Of a stretch of 32,845 bases of DNA, positions 10,870 to 19,583 are shown one piece after another. Each line of letters starts with the position of its first letter. Position 1 is the stretch's first letter. The notes below the pieces were generated by a model that had not been told where the DNA came from, did not search any database, and was given only the letters and a program-made list of their open reading frames with translations. The DNA lies in contig JAQUKG010000007.1 of assembly GCA_028719245.1 (NCBI GenBank), positions 1-32,845 on the forward strand, read 5' to 3'. This DNA comes from Candidatus Altimarinota bacterium (GTDB taxonomy: Bacteria; Patescibacteriota; Gracilibacteria; BD1-5; UBA6164). The position numbers and the translations under genes are program-made.

Positions 10870-11547
10870 ATGAAAACTAAACTTTTAAAATGATTTGTAT
10901 TTGGAGTATCATTTATAGTTTGAATAATAATATGATATTTTGCATTATTTGCAGCACTTGATTGGTCTAGTGTTCCTACAAATGTAAATACAGAAACTCC
11001 ATTAACTCCAACTCTTTGGAATAATACTATGAGTTGAATTATAAATAATGTTGAATCTGTAGCTTCAAAAGTTTGAACTATAGCTAATGTAGTAACAGTT
11101 CAAACAAGAATTCAAAATACATATACTTCTCCTGGTTCGGGTAATGGAACAGCTATTGATCCATTAACAATTATAATTACTCCTAAAAAAGCTGGGAATA
11201 AAGTTATACTAGAATGGAATGTAAATGGTGAAATGCATCAAGATAATGTTTATATTGTTACTCGCAATTGAATACTACTTACTGATACAACAGATGTTTC
11301 TAATAATCGTTGGGCTGGTATTACATCTCAACCATATGATGTTGATACTGTTTCTACACCTGACAATGCTATAATAAAGATTATTGATAATAATACTTTA
11401 AGTGTAACATCAACTTATGAACTAAGAGTAAGATCATCTAGTGCAACTCCACGGGCATTATACTTAAATAGAACTGCAAATAATTATTGACAAGATGTTT
11501 ATGAGACTAGTTTATCTACTTGAACTGCGATGGAGATTTGGAATTAA
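10870..11547 (+). CDS. Membrane-anchored secreted protein of unknown function
   Basis: A 225-residue protein, not assigned to a family. One membrane helix at about residues 7-30 acts as signal anchor. A Ser/Thr/Asn-rich stretch follows (SSVPTNVNTETP), then a short amphipathic helix (NNVESVASKVGTIANVVTV) that could oligomerise. The C-terminal domain of about 130 residues is beta-rich (KVILEWNVNGE, YELRVRSSSATP) and looks like a jelly-roll or lectin-like head. No prepilin Glu+5 motif is visible. It sits 24 bases after the giant pilin and 39 before the next pilin-like gene, so it belongs to the same transcription unit and may be a pilus-associated stalk-and-head protein. One CGG codon lies near the C-terminus (SSATP-CGG-ALYLN). 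Confidence 0.7.
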
Positions 11548-11586
11548 TTCATATTATAATAATTTTTATTGACTATTAGTATAACT

Positions 11587-12018
11587 ATGAAAATACTAAG
11601 TAAATTTTGATTTTCTTTAACAGAGGTTGTTGTTTGAGTTTTTATATTATCTATTTGTTGAGTATGAATAGTAGGATCTTATACTTTTTTACTTGATAGA
11701 AATGATCAAATAGATAATATTCTAACAAATACATATTTTAATAAATATGTTTATGATGTTCTTAATATAATAGATATTCCAGATGTAAATATTTGAAATA
11801 AGTTTTATTTGGTTGCTAATGGAAATTCTTTTAGTGTTTCACTTGATCCAAGTTTTAATAAAAATAATGTTTGATTTTTTTACCCTGATGAAATTTGAAA
11901 TTATAGTAATGAAATAGAATTAATCTCTATAAATAATTTAAAATGAATAAATTTTAATACTTACAAAATAAAAACTATCTATAATCAAAATGAAAAAATA
12001 TCATACATTATTAAATAA
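11587..12018 (+). CDS. Minor pilin / pseudopilin (PilV/GspI-like)
   Basis: A 143-residue protein with a short basic leader (MKILSKFG) followed by FSLTEVVVGVFILSICG. The cleavage glycine is TGA-encoded, and Phe+1 and Glu+5 are present, as in type II secretion or type IV pilus minor subunits such as GspI or PilV. The long hydrophobic helix runs to about residue 30. The globular head is small and not recognisable further. The last 29 bases overlap the next pilin-like gene in another frame, a sign of translational coupling. Assignment to a precise subunit class rests only on order and size. Confidence 0.75.
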
Positions 12019-12634
12019 ATGATTTACTATTCTTGAATTAGTAATAAGTGTTTTTATAATAACACTTTTAATGTCTTGAATGACAATTATGTTTGATATT
12101 TTATGAACTTGATATAAAACCATAAAATTAAGAGCAAATGCTTATAGTGAGTTAGAATCATATGAAAATAAATTAGAAAATGCTAAATTTACTTTTAATA
12201 AAAATATTTTAATTGCTTGAAATATTTTTTTTAATAATGATAAATGATTTAGTCTGATAGCCTTAACAACACAAGATGAATCAAATTGAATACTTTTTTG
12301 AGTTTATGATACTATAGAAAAAAATATAAAATATTGAAACATATCTACATATTCAAATTATTCCCCATTTTATATAAATATAAATAATAGTGATATAAAT
12401 TTAATAAAATCTGATTTAAATAATTTTATATCAAACATAAATACTGGAAGTTTAATCTATTATTCAAAAATAAATTTATTAAAATTTTGATATAGTGATA
12501 TTCCAAGTTCTGATAAATCAAAAATTGATTTAATATTTACAAATGGCTATTATACAGATTTCTATTGAATGAATATATCGGATTTATATCAAAATCAAAG
12601 ATTTAAAAGATTTAGATTATCGTTAATAAAATAA
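11990..12634 (+). CDS. Minor pilin / pseudopilin (PilW/GspJ-like)
   Basis: A 214-residue protein with leader KYHTLLNKG followed by FTILELVISVFIITLLMSG: cleavage glycine (TGA), Phe+1, Glu+5 and a long N-terminal helix. The size and the position after a PilV-like gene fit GspJ/PilW-type minor pseudopilins, the larger of the tip subunits. The head is rich in Asn and Ile and carries no recognised domain. The start ATG at 11990 lies inside the previous gene (29-base overlap). The next gene begins two bases after its stop, so the three small genes are one tightly coupled unit. Confidence 0.75.
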
Positions 12635-12636
12635 TT

Positions 12637-13524
12637 ATGAAAAGAAATAATTCGTGATTTTTTCTAGCACTTTCAATAATAATTTCTCTTATTTTATGAT
12701 TATTTTCTGTTATTGTGTGGAAAATAACAGATACAGATTTATATTTTATAGATAATAAAAGTATTAGTAATGATATAAATACAAATAGTAAAAATGTTGA
12801 AAATATTATTTTTAAATATCATTATATCACAAATACTAATTGAGAATGAGAAGATTTGGTATTTTGTTCTTGATGATTAATATTTTTTGATAAAAATACT
12901 TTATCTTGATGAGATTGTTTGAATTGAGAAATTATAAATTGAACTGATTGAATAAATGATGAATGAAACAATGATGATTTTAAAGAAAGTTTTTCAACTT
13001 GAAATATAGATAATTTATTAACTATAGATTCTAGAAAAACTGATGATGATGGAGACTCTAGAAAAAATATAATATGAATAATTCCTCCATTAAAAGAACA
13101 AACAGTATTATATATAAATGATAAATTGATTCAGGCTGTATCTCTAAATATAAATAATTTTTGAGATTATATTAAAACTGATGTATTAAATAATATAAAT
13201 AATTTAACACTAAATATCTCTTTAAATAATAGTTCTTGAAGTATAAAAGTATTTAAAATAAATAAAGATTATTATAACAAAACAAAAGAAATAAGTGTAT
13301 TAGAAGAAAAACAATGAGAAATAAAAACTTTATCTTGATATATATTGGATAATTGAGATGTAAATAATATTTGAAGCCAATATATATTTTATGTTAAAAA
13401 TTATGATTATGCTATAAATATTAAAAATAATAGTTCAACTTGAGTTTTGACTTACGAAATAAATTGACTAGCAAATACAGGTAACAATGTCTATTTAATT
13501 TGAATTAATGATGATATAGAATAA
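12637..13524 (+). CDS. PilX/GspK-like minor pilin candidate
   Basis: A 295-residue protein beginning MKRNNSG then FFLALSIIISLILG. The cleavage-site glycine is TGA and a hydrophobic helix follows, but Glu+5 is missing. Minor pilins of the GspK/PilX position can lack Glu+5, and the order V-W/J-X/K fits a tip-complex operon. The rest is an outward domain with a VFCSGG cysteine, an Asp/Gly/Asn-rich segment at about residues 95-125 (possible calcium-binding loops) and a beta-rich C-terminal half. It could instead be a plain signal-anchor protein. It ends 76 bases before the secreted 639-residue protein, which has its own promoter. Confidence 0.65.
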
Positions 13525-13533
13525 ACATAAAAT

Positions 13534-13562
13534 TTGACTTCATTATGATATTATGAGATAAT
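13534..13562 (+). promoter_or_regulatory. Promoter for the 639-residue secreted protein
   Basis: TTGACT (13534-13539) and GATAAT (13557-13562) are 17 bases apart, 38 bases before the ATG at 13601. This is one of the best promoter matches in the window. It implies that the secreted protein can be expressed separately from the pilin genes upstream. Confidence 0.55.
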
Positions 13563-13600
13563 ACTTTTGTAAAAATTTATCAATATCATTTTTTATTTCT

Positions 13601-15520
13601 ATGAAGAAAATATTTTTTATAATGTTATTTATATTTTCAATTAATATAACTAATGCTGGTTGGTATTGAAATCATGGTATAAGTTATAATAATCCATGAA
13701 TTTCAACATTGCCAACTGTTAATTGATGATGACCAAATAATTGAACTTTATGTGATACTGATTGAGATAGTAATTGATGATCAGATCTTACATTATGAGA
13801 ATATGCAGTTGCTCTTAATAATGATCCTAATACTCTAACTCCTAATAGTAGTTTTTCAGTAGCAATCGCACCTTCCTGAACTATTAGATGTTTATATTGG
13901 GATTCTGCTATGCCAACTATTTCCAATGATTATACATTTAATAATATATGGGCAAATTGAACTAGAACTATAACTTTATCTCCAATAGATACCTGATGAT
14001 CTTGAATTTCAACTACAAAATGGTGTGAATGATCTACTTGTGATCCATCAGTTTGAAATATTTGAACCTCTATAACAAAAAGTTGAGATTACAATAATAC
14101 TATAAGATATCAAACTTGGGATATTGCTTGAAATGTAAGTTCTATAGGTTCATTTGTTTTAAAATTAGATAATTCAGCTCCAACTATAACAGATATGACA
14201 ACTCCAATTCCAGATAATTTATTGGCAAATAATCTCTATAATTATAGTGTAAATGTTTCAAATTGATGATATTCTCCAATTAAAATAATTCAATGAGTAA
14301 GAGAACAAAGTAGTAATGAAAATATAGATATTTCTTATTCTTGTATTTCGTCTCCTTGTAATGTTTCTTGGGATATTAAAAATATTGATAATTATATAAA
14401 CAATTGATGAAGACAATATACTTTTAGGGTTACGAAAGCTTGTGATGAAGTTTGAAATTGTTGGAATTGAACAAAAGATTTTAATCATAATGTTTATGCT
14501 GATACACAAAATATAACTACTAAATTGGTAAACACTAATCTTTCAGATATTTCAAATATAGCAGATTGAACTACAAAAAACCTTGCAATTACACTTAAAG
14601 ATACTTATTGAAATAATATTATTCCAGCTAGTTGAATATGAAGAAATATTACTTTAAAGTTCGATATAAATAACTCCATGTATTTAGATCAATTTAATAG
14701 AACTTGAAATTCTTCTATATTTTTGACAAATGCAAATGAAGATCAATCAATCTCATCTAATTTTACAAATAAATTTCCAATTTGAAATAGTATTAATTCA
14801 TTGACAAATCAATCTTCTACAAATTGAATTTATAATTATTGATTTAAAGTTTATACTCCAACATCAAATCAAAATAACTGACCAATATCTGATTTAAGTG
14901 CAATATTTACTATTAATTGAATAACATTTGATGTAAATTGAAGTTTATGAAGTATATTAGATCAAAGTATTTGATCTAGTAGTATTACAACTAAATTTTC
15001 ACCTCTTTATTTTACAACAATTACATGAGATTTGAGAAATGAGTGATTTACAACAGATTGAACAATACAAAATTCTAATATTTTAATTAATCCTTCAGAT
15101 TGATGAAATGATGTTTGAGTTTCAAGTAAAAAGATTTATTTGAAATTTTGATGAGAAACTATCAATATTCCAAATAAAACAACAACAAAATATAATCTTA
15201 TGTACTCTAAAACTTGAAATCCAACAATTGCAATTTCTAAAACTGGATTATCTACAATATTTGATGATAGTTCATCATCCATAACAACTTGATTAGAATT
15301 AATAAACCAACCTAAGCCATCTAGTATAAAAGCCTATTTATCCACACATATTTCATATTCATTAGATGGTAAAAATATAACTTATAATTCTGATATAGTA
15401 TGAAAAACTAGTTATTTTGCAACTTATACTAATGAAAAAATTAATTCAAAAATGAAAAATGTATATCAAGAACTAATAAAAAATGATTTTTGATTTACTG
15501 TAAGAAACTGAGATTATTAA
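13601..15520 (+). CDS. Secreted Ig-like repeat surface protein
   Basis: A 639-residue protein with a signal-peptidase-I leader (KKIFFIMLFIFSINITNA, cut predicted after Ala19). The mature part is rich in Ser, Thr, Asn and Gly and contains bacterial Ig-like sandwich signatures. One is FVLKLDNSAPTITDMTTP near residue 190, the standard linker before an Ig-like domain of secreted adhesins. Another is SPIDTGGSGISTTKWCEG. Cysteines occur in pairs (CDTDG, CISSPCNV, KACDEVGNC). No C-terminal anchor, LPxTG-like motif or membrane helix is seen, so it is released or held by other partners. Placement behind the pilin genes suggests a pilus-associated adhesin, but no enzyme function is visible. Confidence 0.7.
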
Positions 15521-15592
15521 TTTTATTTAAATTTTAACATTTACTTTTTCCAAATTTAATTATTATGTTGAAAATATTAATAATTTAAAATT

Positions 15593-15961
15593 ATGACCAA
15601 AAAAATATTACTTTTAATAATACTTTGCATTTTTTTATTAAGTTGACTTACAATGTTTTTAATATTTACTTATTTAGACCCATACAGAAACGAGCTAATT
15701 TCACTTATAACATTAACAACTACATTTATACTATTAGTCACATCTTTTTCAACTTTAATTTTATATATTTTCAAAAAAGTTTATTACAGATGAGAAGTAT
15801 TTTTATCTCATATATTTTCTAGTTTGAGACAATGAGTTTTGCTTAGTTTATTTCTAATATGAATAATAATATTTAAAATAATTTGAGTTTTTTGAATATC
15901 CACAATATCACTATTACTTATAATTACTCTATTTATAGAGTTAATGTTTGAAAATTTATAA
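15593..15961 (+). CDS. Small polytopic membrane protein, conserved in CPR-like genomes
   Basis: A 122-residue protein with four predicted membrane helices (about residues 4-26, 35-58, 80-97 and 99-118). A short basic loop (KKVYYRGE) and a RQGVLLSLFLIG segment sit between helices 2 and 3. The overall plan, including the Arg-Gln-Gly block before helix 3, resembles an uncharacterised small membrane protein I recall from many CPR genomes, but I cannot name it. It has no assigned function. It lies between the pilin cluster and a strong terminator. Confidence 0.65.
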
Positions 15962-15964
15962 AAA

Positions 15965-15995
15965 AATAAAGTTCAAAATTGAACTTTATTTTTTT
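15965..15995. terminator. Bidirectional rho-independent terminator
   Basis: A 12-base inverted repeat (15965-15976 with 15979-15990, core GTTCAA/TTGAAC) is flanked by an A-run on the left and a T-run on the right. It can therefore end both the membrane-protein gene on plus and the ABC-F gene on minus. The right edge overlaps the ABC-F stop codon (15994-15996). Confidence 0.75.
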
Positions 15996-17445
15996 ATTCT
16001 AAATCTAAATACTGATCAATTCTTATCTGCCATACAAACTCATCTACATGACTTACTAAAATCATTCATCACTCAAATTCATCTAATGCTTTTGCAATTA
16101 CTGGAATATGTCTAAAATTTATATGATTTGTAGGTTCATCAAGTATTAATATTCAAGGTTTTAAGAAAACTAAACGACAAAATGCAACAAGTCATTTTTG
16201 TCATTCTGATAAATCTCAAATACGAGTTTTCATTATTTCTCAATTAATTAAAAATCAAGCAGCTGTTGATCTAAGCTCTTGCTCTGTCATATCTTCGGTT
16301 GCAGCTTCTTTCAAACAATCATAAACTGTTTGATTAAAATCTAAGTTTGAAAAATCTTGTCTATAATAACCAATTTTTACTCATGGAGTTAAAACACATC
16401 AACTCTCATCTCAAGAAACTATTTTTTCAAGTAAAGTTGATTTACCAATACCATTTGGTCAACTTAAAAGTAAATGATCATCTTTTCTTAAATCAACTTC
16501 AATATCTTTTACAACAACTTCATCATGTTTAATTATATGAACAGAGTGAATCTTAAGCAAAACTCAACCAATATCTTCTTGAAGAGGAATTTGGAATTCT
16601 CTAATGGTTTTGTCTTCTTTTCTTGTATCAACTATATCATCTTCCATTTCATCGGCTGCTTCTCTCATTTTTTTAGCTACTAATCTAAGTTTTCATCATT
16701 TATGAGCAAATTTTTCTGCTTGCTCTTTTTTTGCTTGTGCTTCTTTTGCTAAACGAGCATTTGCCATATTATCTTTTTCTATTTTTCTTTTAATTTGCTC
16801 AACTACATCATTGTAATCTCAAATAAATTGTTCTGTTATTTTTGTATGAACATCAAGATATATTACTCAATCTGTAAAACTATTTAAAAATTCAGCATCA
16901 TGACTAATTACAAGAACTGTTTTTTTATAATTTTGTAAAAATGTAGTTAAATGCCAAATTCATTCTTTATCAAGATTATTTGTTGGTTCATCTAAAAGAA
17001 GTATATCAGGATTTTGAATTAAAGCCGCAGCAAGCAAAAGTCTTGCTTGTTGTCATCCAGAAAAAGATTTTATAAGTCTATCTAAAGGAGCTTTTAAATT
17101 AACTACATCAAGTATTTCATTAATCTGTTTATCAATATTAAAAACTGTTTTATCTGGAAAATATTTTCTAAAAAAGGCTTGAACACTTAGTTCTTTATCT
17201 TCTGCTAAAACTACTTGATATCAAGTAGCAATTGTTGCATTTTTATCTATATTTATAATTCAAGATTTTTTTTCTAAACTTCAATTAATTAATTTAAAAA
17301 TAGTTGATTTTCAAGCTCAATTTTGCCCCATAATAGTTAATTTTGCTCAAGCTCTAACATTGAAAGTTGCATCTTCTAAAATAGGTTTTCTAAAATCATA
17401 GAAAAATTCAACTCATTTAAAACTAATTACTGTTTCATTTGCCAT
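15994..17445 (-). CDS. ABC-F family ATPase (ribosome-associated, duplicated ATP-binding cassette)
   Basis: A 483-residue protein with two ATP-binding cassettes and no membrane helices, the hallmark of the ABC-F family that acts on ribosomes (EttA, Uup, antibiotic-resistance factors). Cassette 1 has Walker A GQNGAGKST (about 40-48), signature SFSGGQQAR and Walker B LLLDEPTNNLD. A charged, Lys/Glu-rich interdomain linker follows at about 235-285. Cassette 2 has Walker A GPNGIGKST, signature LSEGQKG and Walker B LILDEPTNHIN. Nearly all P-loop and signature glycines are TGA. The linker is the P-site tRNA-interaction motif region of the family, but the subfamily cannot be named from this. The protein is shorter than most ABC-Fs (about 520-640). 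Confidence 0.9.
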
Positions 17446-17588
17446 TTTTTTATAGTTAAAATTTAAAAACAAGTGTATTATATGAAAAAAAATATTTTGG
17501 CAAAAGGAAGTTTTAATTATTTGTAAAATTATAGAAGAATGTTATATAATGATTTGTACTAAATATTAATTAATATGTCATTTATCGT

Positions 17589-17619
17589 ATGTAGATTTAT
17601 TGACTACATTGAATATAAT
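17589..17619 (+). promoter_or_regulatory. C-box-like operator and promoter of the C-R operon
   Basis: A perfect inverted repeat, ATGTAG and CTACAT, with a 9-base spacer occupies 17589-17609. It is followed four bases later by TATAAT (17614-17619), 29 bases before the controller ATG. No good -35 hexamer lies at the proper distance, as in C-protein-dependent promoters, where the controller activates from a dyad over the -35 region. A related sequence precedes the methyltransferase gene (19508-19528). An AT-only 14-base palindrome at 17563-17576 lies just upstream. The rest of gap 17446-17648 shows nothing else. Confidence 0.55.
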
Positions 17620-17648
17620 TAAAAAAATATTTTCTTATATAAATATGA

Positions 17649-17858
17649 ATGGATATAAAAATTAAATTCTGACTTAAAATTAAAGAATTAAGAAAAATAA
17701 AAAAAATTTCTCAAGAACAATTTGCTTTTAAATCTAAATTACACAGAACTTATATTTCTGATATTGAGAGATGAATTAAAAATATATCTCTGGAAAATAT
17801 TGAAAAGATAGCATTGGCACTTGAAATTAATTTAAGTGATTTATTTAATAATTTATAA
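17649..17858 (+). CDS. Xre-family controller (C) protein of the restriction-modification system
   Basis: A 69-residue protein that is essentially one helix-turn-helix domain: LRKIKKISQEQFA, then the recognition helix region KLHRTYISDIERG, then NISLENIEKIALAL and DLF. The size and the ERG...SLENIEKIA pattern match C proteins of type II systems (C.BclI/C.AhdI type). These dimerise on C-boxes and control the C-R promoter. The stop is 5 bases before the endonuclease ATG, so the two genes form one unit. The ERG glycine is TGA-encoded. It probably autoregulates through the dyad at 17589-17609 and delays endonuclease synthesis until methylation is in place. Confidence 0.85.
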
Positions 17859-17863
17859 ACAAT

Positions 17864-18613
17864 ATGACTAATTTAAAATCATTTAATATTTTTTTAGAAA
17901 GTGTAAATTTATCTAAATATAGAAATTCATACCAAAAAATTAAACTTGTAGAAATGGATTTGGATAAAGATATTCAAGCATTATATCATTTATATAAAAT
18001 ATACTGGAATGAGAAAAAATTTATTTCTTTTGATGAATTTTATAAAGAATATTTAAATGATAAAACTAATGAATTAGAAAATTTTAGAAAGAAAATAGAT
18101 ATGTGTAAAACTTGTTTTTATAAGTGATTACCGGCGAGAATATATAGAACTTGGGCAAGTATTGTAACACAAATACACTGATGATATGTTGCGGAACAGA
18201 TTTTCTGAAACTGAACAATTTCAATGTCAGAGAAATTGGATCGTAGTTGAATAGATTTTAAAATAAAATATAAAAATAAAGAATTAAATATACAAGTAAA
18301 AAAAATCTCTAAAAGTAGAGAAGTTAGAGTAGATAAAAAATCTAGGAAAAAGGTTGATATTCTTAATATATATTACTTTGTTCCAAATAAAAAAGATATT
18401 GATAATAAATTTCTAAAAGATGGAATAACTTTTAAAAAGACTTATAATGATTTCAATAATACATATATAAAAAAAGACTATTTAAAATTGTTAGATAATT
18501 GATTTGTTGTTTTTTCTGAGTGAATATTCAAAGAAATGAAAGATAATTATTCGGTTTTAGTTGATAAATGATTTGATACATTTTCACAATTACTATTTAA
18601 GGATAATAATTAG
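17864..18613 (+). CDS. TaqI-like type II restriction endonuclease
   Basis: A 249-residue protein close to the length I recall for TaqI (263). The central block RIYRTWASIVTQIHGGYVAE, then FGNGTISMSEKLDRSGIDF and LNIQVKK, matches the TaqI/TthHB8I family as I remember it. In that family LDRAGVDF holds the catalytic aspartates and VNIQVKK the lysine. Here these are Asp126, Asp131 and Lys147, with spacing identical to the Asp137, Asp142 and Lys158 of TaqI. The C-terminal LLDNGFVVFSE is also typical. TaqI cuts T^CGA, so that target is predicted here. Nine or so in-frame TGA codons sit on family glycines, so the gene works only with table 25. It ends with TAG, unlike most genes here. It is co-transcribed with the C gene; its stop lies 7 bases from the stop of the convergent methyltransferase. 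Confidence 0.85.
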
Positions 18614-18620
18614 AAAAAAT

Positions 18621-19487
18621 TTATAAAAAATTATTAATCCTATCTGTAAGACTATTTCATAATTTTACATAATCTTTATTTATCTCAAATCCTAAAAAGT
18701 CTAATCATAATTGTTTTGCAACAAAACATTCACTTCAACTTCATGCAAAAGGAATTAAAATTTTAGATTTTTTGTTTATATCATATGCTCATAATATAAG
18801 TTTTCTTGTTAATTCATTTGGCTTTTGAGTTGGATGTATAATTATTTCATGTTCCTTATGAAGTGGTTTATCTTTTGAAGGAAATATGTTATTACACCAC
18901 TTACAATAAAAAAATCTTTCTGTTGATCATTTTCATCAAGCTAAAGTTCAGATTTTTATAACATCTCTTGGTAATGCTCAACAATCATGTGCATTATAAA
19001 TAGTTTCCTTATCTCATTTACTAAATCTTCATCAAGTAGCTCTTCTTACTTTTCAAGCAGCATTATTTAAGAATAATTCAGTATATGGTTCTCTAACTAA
19101 ATCTTTATTAAAAATTGGTGTATTTTTCCAAGAACATATTATTGATTCATGACTTCTTTGCCAAAAATTTAAACTTGGAATGTTTTTATTTGTATAGTGC
19201 CATATTAACCATCTTTTATCATATTTAATATTTACAGATATATGGGCAAGAATTTCACTAAATCAATAAATATATATGGTTCAATTTTCTGATAAAACTC
19301 TAAAAGCCTCTTTTATCCATTTTTTACTCCATTTAACATATTCTTCCATATTTTGTTTATCAGATTTGTTTCAAAAATCTTTTCAAATGTTATATGGAGG
19401 ATCTGCTATTATTATATCAAATAAATTATCTGGTAATTTTTCCATTCATTTAATACAATCAATATTATATATTTTATTAAATTCCAT
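18621..19487 (-). CDS. Beta-class DNA methyltransferase (N6-adenine or N4-cytosine) of the TaqI-like system
   Basis: A 288-residue enzyme. Catalytic motif IV reads DPPY (residues 29-32) and is preceded by a short N-terminus. A variable target-recognition region fills about 70-210. The C-terminus carries HPTQKPNELTRKLI (motif X) and then the SAM-binding motif I as IPFAGSGSECFVAKQLG. The order IV-TRD-X-I defines the beta class. A CKWCNNIF cysteine pair lies before motif X. M.TaqI itself is a gamma-class enzyme with NPPY and its SAM site first, so this nuclease-methylase pairing differs from the TaqI system. DPPY is compatible with N6-adenine methylation of TCGA, but the base is not proven. The gene faces the C-R operon tail to tail; its promoter region shares an operator-like sequence with the C gene. 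Confidence 0.85.
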
Positions 19488-19507
19488 TATTTATTTCCTT
19501 ATTACTA

Positions 19508-19528
19508 AATGTCGTCAATAGATTACAT
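19508..19528 (-). promoter_or_regulatory. C-box-like element upstream of the methyltransferase gene
   Basis: On the minus strand this 21-base stretch begins ATGTAATC and ends TATTGACGACAT. It resembles the C-gene operator (ATGTAG...TATTGACTACAT) with one base deleted and three changed. It ends 20 bases before the methyltransferase ATG and includes TTGACG, so it overlaps the probable promoter. Binding of the controller here would let it repress or time methylase synthesis. The dyad is imperfect, so affinity may be lower. The rest of the gap 19488-19583 shows nothing else. Confidence 0.45.
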
Positions 19529-19583
19529 TCTTTTATTAAAAATGCAAATATTTTTAAAACTTACTTATTATCAGCACTTTACT

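Noticed and set aside
17563-17576. Perfect 14-base AT-only palindrome upstream of the C gene
   Set aside because: A palindrome of only A and T is likely by chance at this composition; the GC-containing dyad at 17589-17609 is the better operator candidate.
17864-18127. Short ORF that could be taken as a separate 87-residue protein
   Set aside because: It is the N-terminal part of the TaqI-like nuclease; the apparent stop at 18125-18127 is TGA (Gly).
19276-19521. Plus-strand ORF opposite the methyltransferase gene
   Set aside because: Antisense to an enzyme with all expected motifs; composition is that of a reverse-strand shadow.
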